Position numbers and translations under genes: made by a program. Positions 6,970 to 14,932 of a stretch of DNA of 26,292 bases are shown here, piece by piece. The notes under the pieces were generated by a model. It did not search any database and was not told the DNA's origin. It saw only the letters and a program-made list of their open reading frames with translations. Within the stretch, counting starts at the first letter, position 1. The number at the start of each line of letters is the position of its first letter. The DNA is from JBHGBB01 sp041946755 (GTDB taxonomy: Bacteria > UBP4 > UBA4092 > JAOAEQ01): NCBI GenBank assembly GCA_041946755.1, contig JBHGBB010000027.1:1-26292 (forward strand), written 5' to 3'.

Positions 6970-8649
6970 ATGCTTGAAAATATCGACCCGACAACAACCC
7001 AAGCTTGGTCTGATTTAACCGCGCATTATGCGGAAATGAAACAGGTGCATATGCGTGACCTGTTTGCTGCCGACCCCGACCGGTTTCATAAATATTCTAT
7101 TCCATGCAGAAATATGCTGGTCGATTATTCCAAGAATATTATCAATGATGAAACCATGCGACTCTTATTGAAACTAGCAGAAGAAATCAAACTCAAGGAT
7201 GCGATTGCCAAGCTCTTTTCCGGAGATATCATCAATGAAACCGAGCATCGACCGGTGCTTCATACCGCACTCCGGAATTGTTCTAATACTCCAGTCTATG
7301 TCGATGGAAAGAATATCATGCTGGAAATAAACGAGGTGCTGCAGCAAATGGAAATCTTTTCCGAATCGGTTATTTCCGGAACCTGGACCGGATTCACCGG
7401 CGAACCGATTCGGGATATCGTTAATATCGGGATCGGCGGCTCCGACCTCGGCCCGGTGATGGTTACCGAAGCGCTCAAACCATATAAGAAACCGCAGATA
7501 TTACCGCATTTCGTATCCAATGTCGATGGCACCCAGATCGCTGAAACCTTTAAACAGATTCGGCCGGAAACAACCTTGTTTATCATTTCCTCGAAAACGT
7601 TCACGACGCAGGAAACGATGACTAACGCGCATACTGCCCGCGCTTGGTTCCTGGAAACCGCAAAAAAAGAAGCATATATCAAAAAGCATTTCGTCGCGGT
7701 ATCCACCAATATCAATAAAGTGTCTGAGTTTGGAATTGATCCGAAAAATACATTTCGATTCTGGGATTGGGTCGGCGGCAGATATTCGCTCTGGTCGGCA
7801 ATCGGATTATCAATCGCCTGCACTATCGGGTATGAGAATTATCTCGAGCTGCTGGAAGGGGCGCATGCGATAGATAACCATTTTAAAGATACTCCGTTCG
7901 ATAAAAATATTCCGGTTATCCTGGCTCTGTTAGGCATCTGGTATACCAATTTCTATGGCGCGCAATCGGAAGCGATATTGCCGTATGACCAATATCTGCA
8001 TCGGTTCCCCGCATACCTGCAGCAAGCGAATATGGAAAGTAACGGGAAGTATATCGACCGAACCGGGAAAGAAGTATCGTATCAGACCGGACCGATTATC
8101 TGGGGGGAACCGGGGACTAACGGCCAGCATGCATTCTATCAACTCATCCATCAAGGAACGAAACTGATTCCCAGCGATTTTATTGCGCCGGCAATAAGCC
8201 AAAATCCGATTCGGAACCATCATCAGATATTATTATCGAATTTCCTCGCCCAGCCTGAAGCGCTGATGAAAGGGAAACCAGCCGATACTGTTATTACCGA
8301 ACTGAAAGCGGCCGGGAAATCGGATGCGGAAATCAATGGTATACTTCCATATAAGGTATACCTAGGAAATAAACCGACGAATTCGATACTAGTCAACAAA
8401 CTCACCCCGGAAACGTTAGGAATGTTGATCGCCATGTATGAACATAAAATATTCGTGCAAGGGGTAATCTGGAACATTTATAGTTTCGACCAATGGGGAG
8501 TAGACCTGGGTAAACAACTGGCGCAAATAATTCTATCGGAGTTAGCAGACCGGCAAGCGCAAGGGAAAACACATGATGCTTCCACTCAAGGATTAATCGA
8601 CCTGGTTAAAAAGATGCAGCAGAATAATAATGGGAATCATCGGCATTAG
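6970..8649 (+). CDS. pgi: Glucose-6-phosphate isomerase
   Basis: 559 aa, close to the length of the long enterobacterial-type enzyme. It interconverts glucose 6-phosphate and fructose 6-phosphate in cytoplasmic glycolysis/gluconeogenesis. Visible signatures are GIGGSDLGP (sugar phosphate loop), SSKTFTTQET (phosphate-binding Ser/Thr loop) and VGGRYSLWSAIGL. The catalytic residues by family alignment are Glu356 (ANMESNGK), His387 (GQHAFYQLIHQG) and Lys515 (LGKQL). All known active-site elements are intact. The gene stands alone between the DUF6600 gene and miaB, with 53 bases to the next upstream ATG of miaB. No Shine-Dalgarno is obvious before the ATG, so the start could be a few codons off. 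Confidence 0.96.
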   Translation: MLENIDPTTTQAWSDLTAHYAEMKQVHMRDLFAADPDRFHKYSIPCRNMLVDYSKNIINDETMRLLLKLAEEIKLKDAIAKLFSGDIINETEHRPVLHTALRNCSNTPVYVDGKNIMLEINEVLQQMEIFSESVISGTWTGFTGEPIRDIVNIGIGGSDLGPVMVTEALKPYKKPQILPHFVSNVDGTQIAETFKQIRPETTLFIISSKTFTTQETMTNAHTARAWFLETAKKEAYIKKHFVAVSTNINKVSEFGIDPKNTFRFWDWVGGRYSLWSAIGLSIACTIGYENYLELLEGAHAIDNHFKDTPFDKNIPVILALLGIWYTNFYGAQSEAILPYDQYLHRFPAYLQQANMESNGKYIDRTGKEVSYQTGPIIWGEPGTNGQHAFYQLIHQGTKLIPSDFIAPAISQNPIRNHHQILLSNFLAQPEALMKGKPADTVITELKAAGKSDAEINGILPYKVYLGNKPTNSILVNKLTPETLGMLIAMYEHKIFVQGVIWNIYSFDQWGVDLGKQLAQIILSELADRQAQGKTHDASTQGLIDLVKKMQQNNNGNHRH

Positions 8650-8726
8650 TCCGATTTAGCGGTAGTCTTCTCAACTCAAATCCTACCTAAATACCACCTT
8701 TAATGCTTACCCTCTGTAGTTTAGGT

Positions 8727-8741
8727 TATAATTTTAGTATG
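8727..8741 (+). promoter_or_regulatory. TATAAT box placed for a leaderless miaB transcript
   Basis: A perfect TATAAT (8727-8732) is followed by six bases and then the ATG at 8739. Transcription from such a box would begin at or next to the start codon, and no Shine-Dalgarno precedes this ATG. No good -35 element is seen at 16-18 bases. An upstream in-frame ATG at 8703 also lacks a ribosome site. Hypothesis only. Confidence 0.3.
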
Positions 8742-10076
8742 GGTACACATTATAATTCCATTCCAATACCATCGAATAAAGTATATCTCTATACCTTCGG
8801 CTGCCAGATGAACGAACATGATTCGGAACGTATCGCCGGATTACTGGATACCGCCGGATACCGGTTTGTATCCCGAGAAGAACAGGCGGATATTATCTTA
8901 TTCAACACCTGCAGCATCCGGGAAACCGCAGAACAGCGGGTATATGGCCGGGTAACCCAGCTGAAACCGCTGAAAAAACTCAAACCGCATCTGATTATCG
9001 GACTCTGCGGTTGCATGGCTGAAAAATACCAGCAGGAGCTATTTAAAAATCTACCGATAATAGATTTCGTTATCGGTCCCCGGCAATGGATGCGATTGAA
9101 AGATACTCTAGATGCGGTTATTCGTACCCGACAACAGCGAGTGGTCTGTGGAACCGATATGCCGGTACAATCGCCGCAATCGATAAAACGTGATAGCCGG
9201 ATCAAAGCCTGGGTCTCGATTATGGAAGGCTGCGATAATTTCTGTTCCTATTGTGTCGTCCCTTATGTCCGCGGTCGGCAGGTATCCCGACCATTAACCG
9301 AAATCAGGATTGAACTTGAACAATTAGCTAAACAGGGATATAAAGAAATCACTCTGCTGGGCCAGAACGTAAACTCTTATCAACATAAAGGTATGGGATT
9401 CGCTGATGTTATCCGTAGTGTAAACCAAATCGATGGGATCCATCGGTTTCGATATATGACCAGCCATCCCCGGGATTTCAATCTGGAAACTATTCAAGCG
9501 ATTCTGGATTCCCCGAAATTCTGTGAACAATTCCATCTACCGATTCAATCCGGGTCGGATGCGATTCTTGCTCGTATGAATCGAGGATATACGATTAAAC
9601 ACTATCTGAACCTAGTACATGAAATCCGGGCTCGGTTTCCAACCGCCAGTATTACCACTGATATTATCGTCGGGTTCCCCGGAGAAACGGAATCGGAATA
9701 TCAGAAAACCGTAACGTTAATGCAATCGGTACAGTGGGATAGCGCGTTTCTGTTTATGTTTTCACCACGAGAGGGAACGAAAGCCGCTACTCTGGAATCC
9801 CAGATACCGGTGTCGATCCGAAAACAGCGGATTCAAGAAGTAGTCGCTCTCCAGAAACAGATTAGTGCTACCAAACTCAGGCAATTAATCGGCAGTTCGA
9901 CAGAAATATTGATTGAAGGATTATCGAAACATAAACCGAACCAATGGATCGGCAGAACCCGACAGAATGTGGTAGTCGTATTCACTGCAAATAAAACGAT
10001 GCAACCGGGAGATCTGATAACGGTTACTATAACAGACGCTTCTGCATTTACTTTATTTGCCCGTTGGAATACCTAA
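8739..10076 (+). CDS. miaB: tRNA-2-methylthio-N6-dimethylallyladenosine synthase (methylthiotransferase)
   Basis: 445 aa from ATG 8739 (457 from the alternative ATG at 8703). A radical SAM methylthiotransferase that adds a methylthio group to i6A37 in tRNAs reading UNN codons. The N-terminal MTTase domain has the three cysteines of the auxiliary 4Fe-4S cluster: FGCQMN (Cys22), FNTCSIR (Cys58) and CGCMAEK (Cys92). The radical SAM motif CDNFCSYC gives Cys165, Cys169 and Cys172. GRQVSRP, LLGQNVNSY and TTDIIVGFPGET are typical of the MiaB branch. A C-terminal TRAM domain (about 380-440) ends the protein. MiaB is favoured over MtaB, RimO and YqeV by FGCQMN and the QNVNSY region. N-terminal choice: the 8703 start adds 12 residues without family support and runs across a TATAAT box. 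Confidence 0.94.
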   Translation: MGTHYNSIPIPSNKVYLYTFGCQMNEHDSERIAGLLDTAGYRFVSREEQADIILFNTCSIRETAEQRVYGRVTQLKPLKKLKPHLIIGLCGCMAEKYQQELFKNLPIIDFVIGPRQWMRLKDTLDAVIRTRQQRVVCGTDMPVQSPQSIKRDSRIKAWVSIMEGCDNFCSYCVVPYVRGRQVSRPLTEIRIELEQLAKQGYKEITLLGQNVNSYQHKGMGFADVIRSVNQIDGIHRFRYMTSHPRDFNLETIQAILDSPKFCEQFHLPIQSGSDAILARMNRGYTIKHYLNLVHEIRARFPTASITTDIIVGFPGETESEYQKTVTLMQSVQWDSAFLFMFSPREGTKAATLESQIPVSIRKQRIQEVVALQKQISATKLRQLIGSSTEILIEGLSKHKPNQWIGRTRQNVVVVFTANKTMQPGDLITVTITDASAFTLFARWNT

Positions 10077-10126
10077 TTTATCTAGCCAATTGCTCTATAC
10101 TATATATAGCAAAAAAAGAGTATTTC

Positions 10127-10135
10127 TGCTATATT
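10127..10135 (+). promoter_or_regulatory. Extended -10 candidate before the diguanylate cyclase
   Basis: TGC-TATATT (10127-10135) is an extended -10 box about 45 bases before the start codon. It overlaps the right arm of an inverted repeat, ATATAGCA (about 10104-10111) with TGCTATAT (10127-10134). That repeat could be an operator or the end structure of miaB. No good -35 box. Confidence 0.3.
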
Positions 10136-10179
10136 AATACGCTAGATATTTTTCTTTAGAAGGTACCTTTCATCAAAAA

Positions 10180-11481
10180 ATGTTATTGGTTATGAATTTA
10201 GACTCCACCAGTCAAGATAACGAGCCTGATACTGAGTTATCCCAACCAAATGCTCTCAGATATGGGACTGGTGAAAATAGACCCTATGGCATGAGCACCA
10301 TAAAATTGCTCATGGTTTCATTAATCATATTAATCATCTGTACGTTTACCGTTGCCTTCCTATATAAAGCCGCTCGTAAAACGATTCTGGATGAAGTCCG
10401 CCATCAGCTGGTGAGTATCGCCAGTACCGCAGCATTGCAAATTGATCCAGTTAAACATACTAAATTGAAAACCCGGGCTGATGAAAATACACCGGAATAT
10501 CGGGATTTAAAAGAGGCTCTCCATCGAATTCGGATAGCCAATCCGGATATCCGATTTATCTATACTATGGCTAGCACCGATCGCCCTAATACCTGGCAGT
10601 TCATCGTTGATGCTGAGCAAGACCCGGCCGAAGTATCGCATATTGGCGATGAATATGATATTTCGAAATTGCCGGAAATGCAGAAAGCTTTTTCCGGTGC
10701 CATCGCTGATAAGGAATTATCGCAAGATAAATGGGGCACGTTCTTATCCGGTTATGCACCAATATATAATGCTGAACTTCAGCCGGTAGCAATTCTGGGT
10801 GTCGATATGACCCAGGAAAATGTCCGACAGCGATTATTCGTTCTGCAAGGATATTCCATAGCGATCTGGCTGATTTTCTTTATCCTGGTCATCGCCACTT
10901 CGATACTTTATTATCAGCGGACTCATTTATTAACCGTCCAACGGGATGTCGCATATCAGCTATCATTAACCGATCAGTTAACTCAACTGGCAAACCGGCG
11001 GCGGTTTGATATTATGCTGGAATTCGAATATCAAGTTGCATCCCGATATCAGCGACCAATCGCTCTGATTATGGGTGATATCGATAACTTTAAGAATTAT
11101 AACGATACTTATGGCCATTTAGCGGGAGATGAGTTGCTCCGGAAATTATCGCACTTGATTCAAGCGAGTGTCCGGAAAGTAGATTTAGTCGCCCGATTCG
11201 GTGGAGAAGAGTTTGTTATTGTGATGCCCAACACCGATGCTGCCGGTGCTGAAACGGTTGCAGAAAAGATTCGGAAAGTTATCGAAACGGAAGAATTCTA
11301 TCCCGTTTCAGGTAAACTCATCACTCCAGTAACTATCAGTTTCGGGATTGCTGCATATCCAACGCATGCTGGATCGAAAGAGGAATTGCTCAACCACGCT
11401 GATGATGCGCTATATGCCGCAAAACAAGCCGGTCGGAACCGGGTTAAAACATATACCGCATCCCAGAAACCTAACAAATAA
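10180..11481 (+). CDS. Membrane-bound GGDEF diguanylate cyclase
   Basis: 433 aa. Synthesises cyclic di-GMP from two GTP. Two membrane segments (about 41-62 and 225-246) flank a periplasmic sensing region of about 160 residues. This region contains HRIRIANPDIRFIYTM and YAPIYNAELQPVAILGVDM, in the manner of PAS-like/Cache periplasmic sensors. The GGDEF domain (about 262-425) has intact GGEEF (341-345). It also has RKVD (332-335) exactly five residues before GGEEF, the allosteric inhibitory site, so product inhibition is expected. No EAL domain. The start may instead be the ATG at 10192; neither has a good Shine-Dalgarno. A hairpin follows the stop codon. Confidence 0.92.
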   Translation: MLLVMNLDSTSQDNEPDTELSQPNALRYGTGENRPYGMSTIKLLMVSLIILIICTFTVAFLYKAARKTILDEVRHQLVSIASTAALQIDPVKHTKLKTRADENTPEYRDLKEALHRIRIANPDIRFIYTMASTDRPNTWQFIVDAEQDPAEVSHIGDEYDISKLPEMQKAFSGAIADKELSQDKWGTFLSGYAPIYNAELQPVAILGVDMTQENVRQRLFVLQGYSIAIWLIFFILVIATSILYYQRTHLLTVQRDVAYQLSLTDQLTQLANRRRFDIMLEFEYQVASRYQRPIALIMGDIDNFKNYNDTYGHLAGDELLRKLSHLIQASVRKVDLVARFGGEEFVIVMPNTDAAGAETVAEKIRKVIETEEFYPVSGKLITPVTISFGIAAYPTHAGSKEELLNHADDALYAAKQAGRNRVKTYTASQKPNK

Positions 11482-11525
11482 ATCCAAATAGTTAAATCCA
11501 AATGCCTGATACATGTCAGATAATA

Positions 11526-11558
11526 AATGCCTAACCGGCATTATGACGGTTAGGCATT
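11526..11558 (+). terminator. Hairpin after the diguanylate cyclase
   Basis: A 12-base stem, AATGCCTAACCG (11526-11537) and CGGTTAGGCATT (11547-11558), with a nine-base loop lies 45 bases after the stop codon. The following bases are only moderately T-rich, so termination may be inefficient. An upstream ATG at 11513 in frame with the next gene would translate through this hairpin and was rejected as a start. Confidence 0.5.
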
Positions 11559-11575
11559 CATTTGGTATAGGTCCG

Positions 11576-12217
11576 ATGTTATATAAACTATTAATTTTTG
11601 ATTTTGATGGAACGATCGCAAACACTTCCCCATTAATTTTCGCTTCGTTTAATGCGGTAGCCCAGAAATATTTGGGGAAAACATTTACACCTCACGAGAT
11701 AGTCGCGATGTATGGACCGACTGAAGATGAAATCATTGCGAAACTGGTTACCCCGACAGAGTATGAATCGGCAACCGCTGAGTTTTATAGGGTTTATGCC
11801 GGGAAACCGGATTTAGTAGAGCAATTTGCTGGTCTCCCGGAATTTTTGAATCAGGCGAAACAACAGCACCGGATTCTCGGTATCTTCACCGGTAAAGGCA
11901 GGAAAACCTGTTTAATCAACTTACGTGAGTTAGGGTATCAAGACTACTTTGAATATATCTATACCGGAGACGATGTCGAGCATCGGAAACCGCATCCGGA
12001 AGCACTATTGAAAATAATGCAAACGGCAAAAGTTGCGCCTGAACAAACGATATATATCGGGGATTCGATGTCTGATATCAAGTGTGCCAAATCAGCAGGA
12101 ATAACATTCGGGGCAGCGTTCTGGGACCCGCTGGCGGATGAACGTATCCTCAAGATGGAACCGGACTATATATTTAAATCTATTAGTGGTTTATATAGCT
12201 TATTAAATCATACATAA
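11576..12217 (+). CDS. HAD-superfamily hydrolase, phosphoglycolate phosphatase-like
   Basis: 213 aa from the ATG at 11576. Motif I is FDFDGT (Asp9 nucleophile, Asp11 acid/base), motif II FTGKG (Thr), motif III the Lys in HRKPHPEAL and motif IV GDSMSDIKCA with the Mg-binding acidic residues. A helical cap domain (about 16-80) follows motif I, as in subfamily IA phosphatases such as phosphoglycolate phosphatase Gph and pyrophosphatase PpaX. The exact phosphomonoester substrate cannot be inferred. The frame is open for 21 codons upstream of 11576, but those codons run through the hairpin at 11526. No Shine-Dalgarno stands before 11576. TGG-TATAGG ends four bases before the ATG, which hints at a leaderless start. 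Confidence 0.85.
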   Translation: MLYKLLIFDFDGTIANTSPLIFASFNAVAQKYLGKTFTPHEIVAMYGPTEDEIIAKLVTPTEYESATAEFYRVYAGKPDLVEQFAGLPEFLNQAKQQHRILGIFTGKGRKTCLINLRELGYQDYFEYIYTGDDVEHRKPHPEALLKIMQTAKVAPEQTIYIGDSMSDIKCAKSAGITFGAAFWDPLADERILKMEPDYIFKSISGLYSLLNHT

Positions 12218-12291
12218 CATATTGTCAATTGCAAATTGAGCATTGAGCATTTTTAAATTTAAAATGTTAATTTTGCAATGCTAAATTATAA
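12218..12291. repeat. A+T-rich dispersed repeat between two genes
   Basis: The gap consists of units such as TTGCAAATTGAGCATTGAGC, TTTTTAAATTTAAAATG and TTTTGCAATGCTAAATT, the same vocabulary as the repeats at 1340-1490 and 14315-14350. No Shine-Dalgarno for the following gene can be recognised inside it. Confidence 0.5.
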
Positions 12292-12714
12292 ATGAGTCAG
12301 TATAAGAATCCCGTTCCTACCGTAGATATTATCATCGAGATGCCGGAAGGCGGAATAGTGTTGATTGAACGGAAGAATCCTCCGCCCGGTTGGGCGATTC
12401 CCGGCGGATTTGTCGATTATGGGGAATCCTTAGAAACCGCGGCAGTGCGAGAAGCGAAAGAAGAAACTTCGCTAGAGGTAGAACTGGTTAGCCAGTTCCA
12501 TACTTATTCCAATCCAAATCGCGATAAACGCATGCATACCATTTCAACGGTATTTATCGCTAAACCGATTGGCGGATCTTTGAAAGCCGACGATGACGCC
12601 AAGCATATCGGCATTTTCACTGAATCAAATTTACCTGCCTTAATCGCTTTCGACCATGCTCAAATCATCACTGATTATTTCCGATATAAGAAAACCGGTT
12701 TATATCCTTTATAA
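12292..12714 (+). CDS. Nudix hydrolase
   Basis: 140 aa. Nudix hydrolases cleave nucleoside diphosphates linked to another moiety. The Nudix box begins GFVDYGE at about residue 41, continues through SLETAAV and ends REAKEETSL. It has the Gly, the Glu seven positions later and the REAKEE metal-binding core, with Ser in place of the usual Gly near its end. The N-terminal VDIIIEMPEGGIVLIERKNPPPGWAIPGG is like ADP-ribose or NUDIX MutT-type pyrophosphatases, which makes ADP-ribose/NADH-type substrates possible. The last 40 bases overlap the end of the convergent DUF4184 gene. No clear ribosome site. Substrate not assignable from sequence. Confidence 0.9.
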   Translation: MSQYKNPVPTVDIIIEMPEGGIVLIERKNPPPGWAIPGGFVDYGESLETAAVREAKEETSLEVELVSQFHTYSNPNRDKRMHTISTVFIAKPIGGSLKADDDAKHIGIFTESNLPALIAFDHAQIITDYFRYKKTGLYPL

Positions 12715-13436
12715 TATCCATGCCATACTAAACTTAGTATCGTTACTTCTGCTATCGCTACTCCAAAGAATATCACAATATACACCACCATAAATTGTAT
12801 TAGCGATTTTATATTACTAGGTAGGGCAAGCTGGATACAACAATACGTTAGGGTAATTGCTGCACTAGTAAAACTTATCAGAACGGTAATTTTCCATAAT
12901 ATTGGTTTAATAACCTTAAAATATTGACGATGAGATATACCTAAAATAGCCAGGATTATGAGACCGAAGATAGTACTTATTTGCTGAAGAGTTTTATACA
13001 GTGATATCGTTCCCCAATTAGTATGGAATACTACGGTTGTAAGTATCGGTAAATGCCTGACCATCCATCCGTACTGATGAGTAAATGAGTCCCAGAATAG
13101 ATGGGTTAACGCTCCTATTAGGATTGCCAAACACAGCATAAAGAAGCGCGATGATGGTAGAAAATGGAATTGATTCTTATCGGTATCCTGCGAAATCGAT
13201 ACATAAGATAATAGCGGTGGCTTCCATAGTCGATGATAAATCCATAGCAACAATAACCCTGCTGGAAGACAAAAGGATACAAGGCCAAATAGGGTATGAC
13301 TCACATAGCTTATCGGAGCTCGATGGATGATATATTCCAAGTCAGGGGTAATACTGCCAATAACAAGAGCAGAAAATGGCAATCGTAACCGTTTTAACGG
13401 CAGCACAGCTATCGGATGGACAATGGTAAACGGCAT
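12675..13436 (-). CDS. DUF4184 family membrane protein
   Basis: 253 aa. The N-terminus MPFTIVHPIAVLPL...SALVIGSITPDLEYI is the hallmark of DUF4184, related to membrane-bound metal-dependent hydrolase-like proteins such as YdjM. His7 and the Asp of TPDLEY are the conserved polar residues. Further on, LFWDSFTHQYGWMVRHLP provides the second His/Asp cluster. Several hydrophobic segments follow (about 44-65, 92-112, 145-165, 178-200 and 215-235), so it is an inner-membrane protein. Function unknown. The codon use has fewer CCG and CGG codons than neighbouring genes. It ends 40 bases inside the convergent Nudix gene and begins 47 bases downstream of the SIMPL gene on the same strand, possibly in one transcript. 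No good ribosome site at the ATG. Confidence 0.8.
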   Translation of the reverse strand: MPFTIVHPIAVLPLKRLRLPFSALVIGSITPDLEYIIHRAPISYVSHTLFGLVSFCLPAGLLLLWIYHRLWKPPLLSYVSISQDTDKNQFHFLPSSRFFMLCLAILIGALTHLFWDSFTHQYGWMVRHLPILTTVVFHTNWGTISLYKTLQQISTIFGLIILAILGISHRQYFKVIKPILWKITVLISFTSAAITLTYCCIQLALPSNIKSLIQFMVVYIVIFFGVAIAEVTILSLVWHGYYKGYKPVFLYRK

Positions 13437-13483
13437 CTACTAGTTATCTCGCAGGGGATTCTATTTTTCGATACTAATTTTCT

Positions 13484-14179
13484 CTATTTCAAAGTATACG
13501 TTGCGTTCAGGGTAATATTAATATCCTTCTGTCGGGTAGCGGTATTGTATACTCCATAAGACTGGACTTCAGTGGAATAGGGTTCATTTATCTGGAAGAT
13601 ACCGCTATGTGCAGCGATAAGTTTATTCAGCTCTACTCCGGCGTTTTTCGCTACTTCTTGCGCTCGCTTCTTCGCATCTTGAGTCGCTAATGCCAGTAGT
13701 TCCCGTTTAATTTCCGGTAAATTCGAGAAATAATATTCGATATTAGCCGAATCCAGAATAATCCCTTTATCAATAATAAATTTCGGGTTTAAAGCCAGTT
13801 TCTCGACTTTCGTCAAATCTTTTGAGATAACGAAAATGATTTGGCGGAGTGTGAATCCTATCTGCTGGCCGTTCCGGTCATATTTCTGTTCGGAGATAAT
13901 CGGTTGGATCGTGATATCCGTCGAATCGACTCCATTCGCTTTCAGCAGGTCTACCAGGGTCAGTTCATCTTTCTGCAGCTGGTCATACCCGGATTTCATA
14001 TCTTTTAAGTCCGCGATTCGGGTGATAGTAACTTTCCATTTGATAATATCCGATTCATATCGTTTGGTAGCGGTACCGATAACGCTGATCGTTTCTTTAT
14101 TTGCCCGGCTGGCATAAAAAAATAATCCGAAGATGATTGATGCGATGATAATTGAAAAACCTAATCCTCTTATTTTCAT
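13484..14179 (-). CDS. SIMPL-domain (DUF541) protein
   Basis: 231 aa. Residues about 6-24 form a signal anchor or signal peptide (GFSIIIASIIFGLFFYAS). The remainder is a SIMPL domain, the periplasmic/outer-membrane oligomeric beta-alpha fold of proteins such as YggE and BP26. ETISVIGTATKRYESDIIKWKV is the usual first strand region, and LLALATQDAKKRAQEVAKNAGVEL is the conserved long helix. Role in the envelope is not defined; stress-related functions are reported for some homologues. GGAGAG precedes the ATG at correct distance. It is encoded 47 bases upstream of the DUF4184 gene and probably starts the transcript. Confidence 0.85.
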   Translation of the reverse strand: MKIRGLGFSIIIASIIFGLFFYASRANKETISVIGTATKRYESDIIKWKVTITRIADLKDMKSGYDQLQKDELTLVDLLKANGVDSTDITIQPIISEQKYDRNGQQIGFTLRQIIFVISKDLTKVEKLALNPKFIIDKGIILDSANIEYYFSNLPEIKRELLALATQDAKKRAQEVAKNAGVELNKLIAAHSGIFQINEPYSTEVQSYGVYNTATRQKDINITLNATYTLK

Positions 14180-14278
14180 AAACTACTCTCCTTGGCATAA
14201 TAGTGTGTATATTTTGATACAAGTTATTGATAATTCTCTATTATATGCTACTTTCATGCCAAAAGAAAATCAAAATTT

Positions 14279-14385
14279 AGCCACAGAAACACAGAGACAC
14301 GAAGCAAAATCAATGTAAAATGTAAAATGCTAAATGCTAAATTTAAAATGACTCCTCTGTGACTCCGTGCCTCTGTGACTAATCT
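14279..14385. repeat. Inverted CCACAGAG-type repeat enclosing A+T-rich repeat
   Basis: Left part CCACAGAAACACAGAGACAC (14281-14300) and right part CTCCTCTGTGACTCCG/TGCCTCTGTGAC (about 14353-14380) are imperfect reverse complements of a CACAGAG-rich unit. They enclose ATGTAAAATGCTAAATGCT-type sequence, which is an inverted copy of the repeat at 1340-1362. No gene in the gap of 14180-14412. Similar CACAGAG and CACGGATT arrays occur at 23585 and 26118. Confidence 0.55.
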
Positions 14386-14412
14386 TATACTAGGATTTAG
14401 GATTTGTCCGCC

Positions 14413-14715
14413 TTAGGCGGATTTGGATTTGCCTCTCGTGTATCCCTTAACTATCTTGCGGATATGGCTCTGGCTTAATCCTTTGGCGCAGGATAACCGG
14501 ATGCTGATTTCCGCATAGATTACCCGTTCCGATAATCCGAGTTTCTTTAATCGCGCAAACATCTTCTTAATCCGTTGGTTCCGGTGTTCGATATATTCAT
14601 GGAAATCATTATGTTCCGGATAAGGGATATAGACAACTTTCCCGCCAAGTTTCTGCCGGAGTTGGTTTAGTGCTGCTTTCTCTTCATCGGATAAATAGTC
14701 CCATAATTTAAACAT
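14413..14715 (-). CDS. Small HTH protein resembling Mor-type transcription activators
   Basis: 100 aa from the ATG at 14715, chosen because GGAGG lies seven bases upstream; a further ATG seven codons earlier would place that site inside the gene. The order of features is GGKVVYIPYP, then HRNQRIKKMF, then a C-terminal helix-turn-helix-like segment (LGLSERVIYAEISIRLSCAKGLSQSHIRKIVKG). This order follows the Mor/C family (GG-x-YIP, RN-x-x-I, S-x-x-x-[IV]-x-x-I) known from phage Mu middle-gene activation and from chromosomal relatives. The loop EHNDFHEYIEH is an addition rich in His, Asp and Glu. Basic C-terminus. The stop codon lies in the loop of a hairpin TCCGCC-TTA-GGCGGA (14407-14421). No phage genes adjoin it. 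Family call tentative. Confidence 0.5.
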   Translation of the reverse strand: MFKLWDYLSDEEKAALNQLRQKLGGKVVYIPYPEHNDFHEYIEHRNQRIKKMFARLKKLGLSERVIYAEISIRLSCAKGLSQSHIRKIVKGYTRGKSKSA

Positions 14716-14823
14716 TAGCTGCCCTCCTTTCTTCAATGAAAGTATCTTTTGCTCATGGAACTAGAATAGACTATTTATCCTTAGAGCCGAAGGACAGGGG
14801 GTAGACTCGGTCTAGCCTTTGGA

Positions 14824-14852
14824 TAGACAAATGCAATCCTTCATGATATACT
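14824..14852 (+). promoter_or_regulatory. Promoter of the HD-domain gene
   Basis: TAGACA (14824-14829), exactly 17 bases, then TGA-TATACT (14844-14852) form a very good sigma70-type promoter with an extended -10. The transcript would start near 14859 and leave a leader of about 74 bases with AAGGAG before the ATG at 14933. The box also excludes the longer reading frame that begins at 14819. Confidence 0.65.
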
Positions 14853-14932
14853 CAACATGCAAACGGAAAAACTTAAAAACTAAAAAACCTAAGAACCGAA
14901 GATGGGCTGCAGTTATAACCAAAGGAGAAGAT

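Noticed and set aside
11513..11575. Longer N-terminus for the HAD hydrolase
   Set aside because: These 21 codons run through a hairpin and have no family similarity; the motif I FDFDGT lies at the usual distance from the ATG at 11576.
14413..14715. Prophage remnant
   Set aside because: Only one weakly Mor-like gene is present, with no integrase, terminase, portal or structural gene near it.
14819..14932. Longer N-terminus for the HD-domain protein
   Set aside because: The region contains a near-consensus promoter (14824-14852), and a clear Shine-Dalgarno precedes the ATG at 14933.
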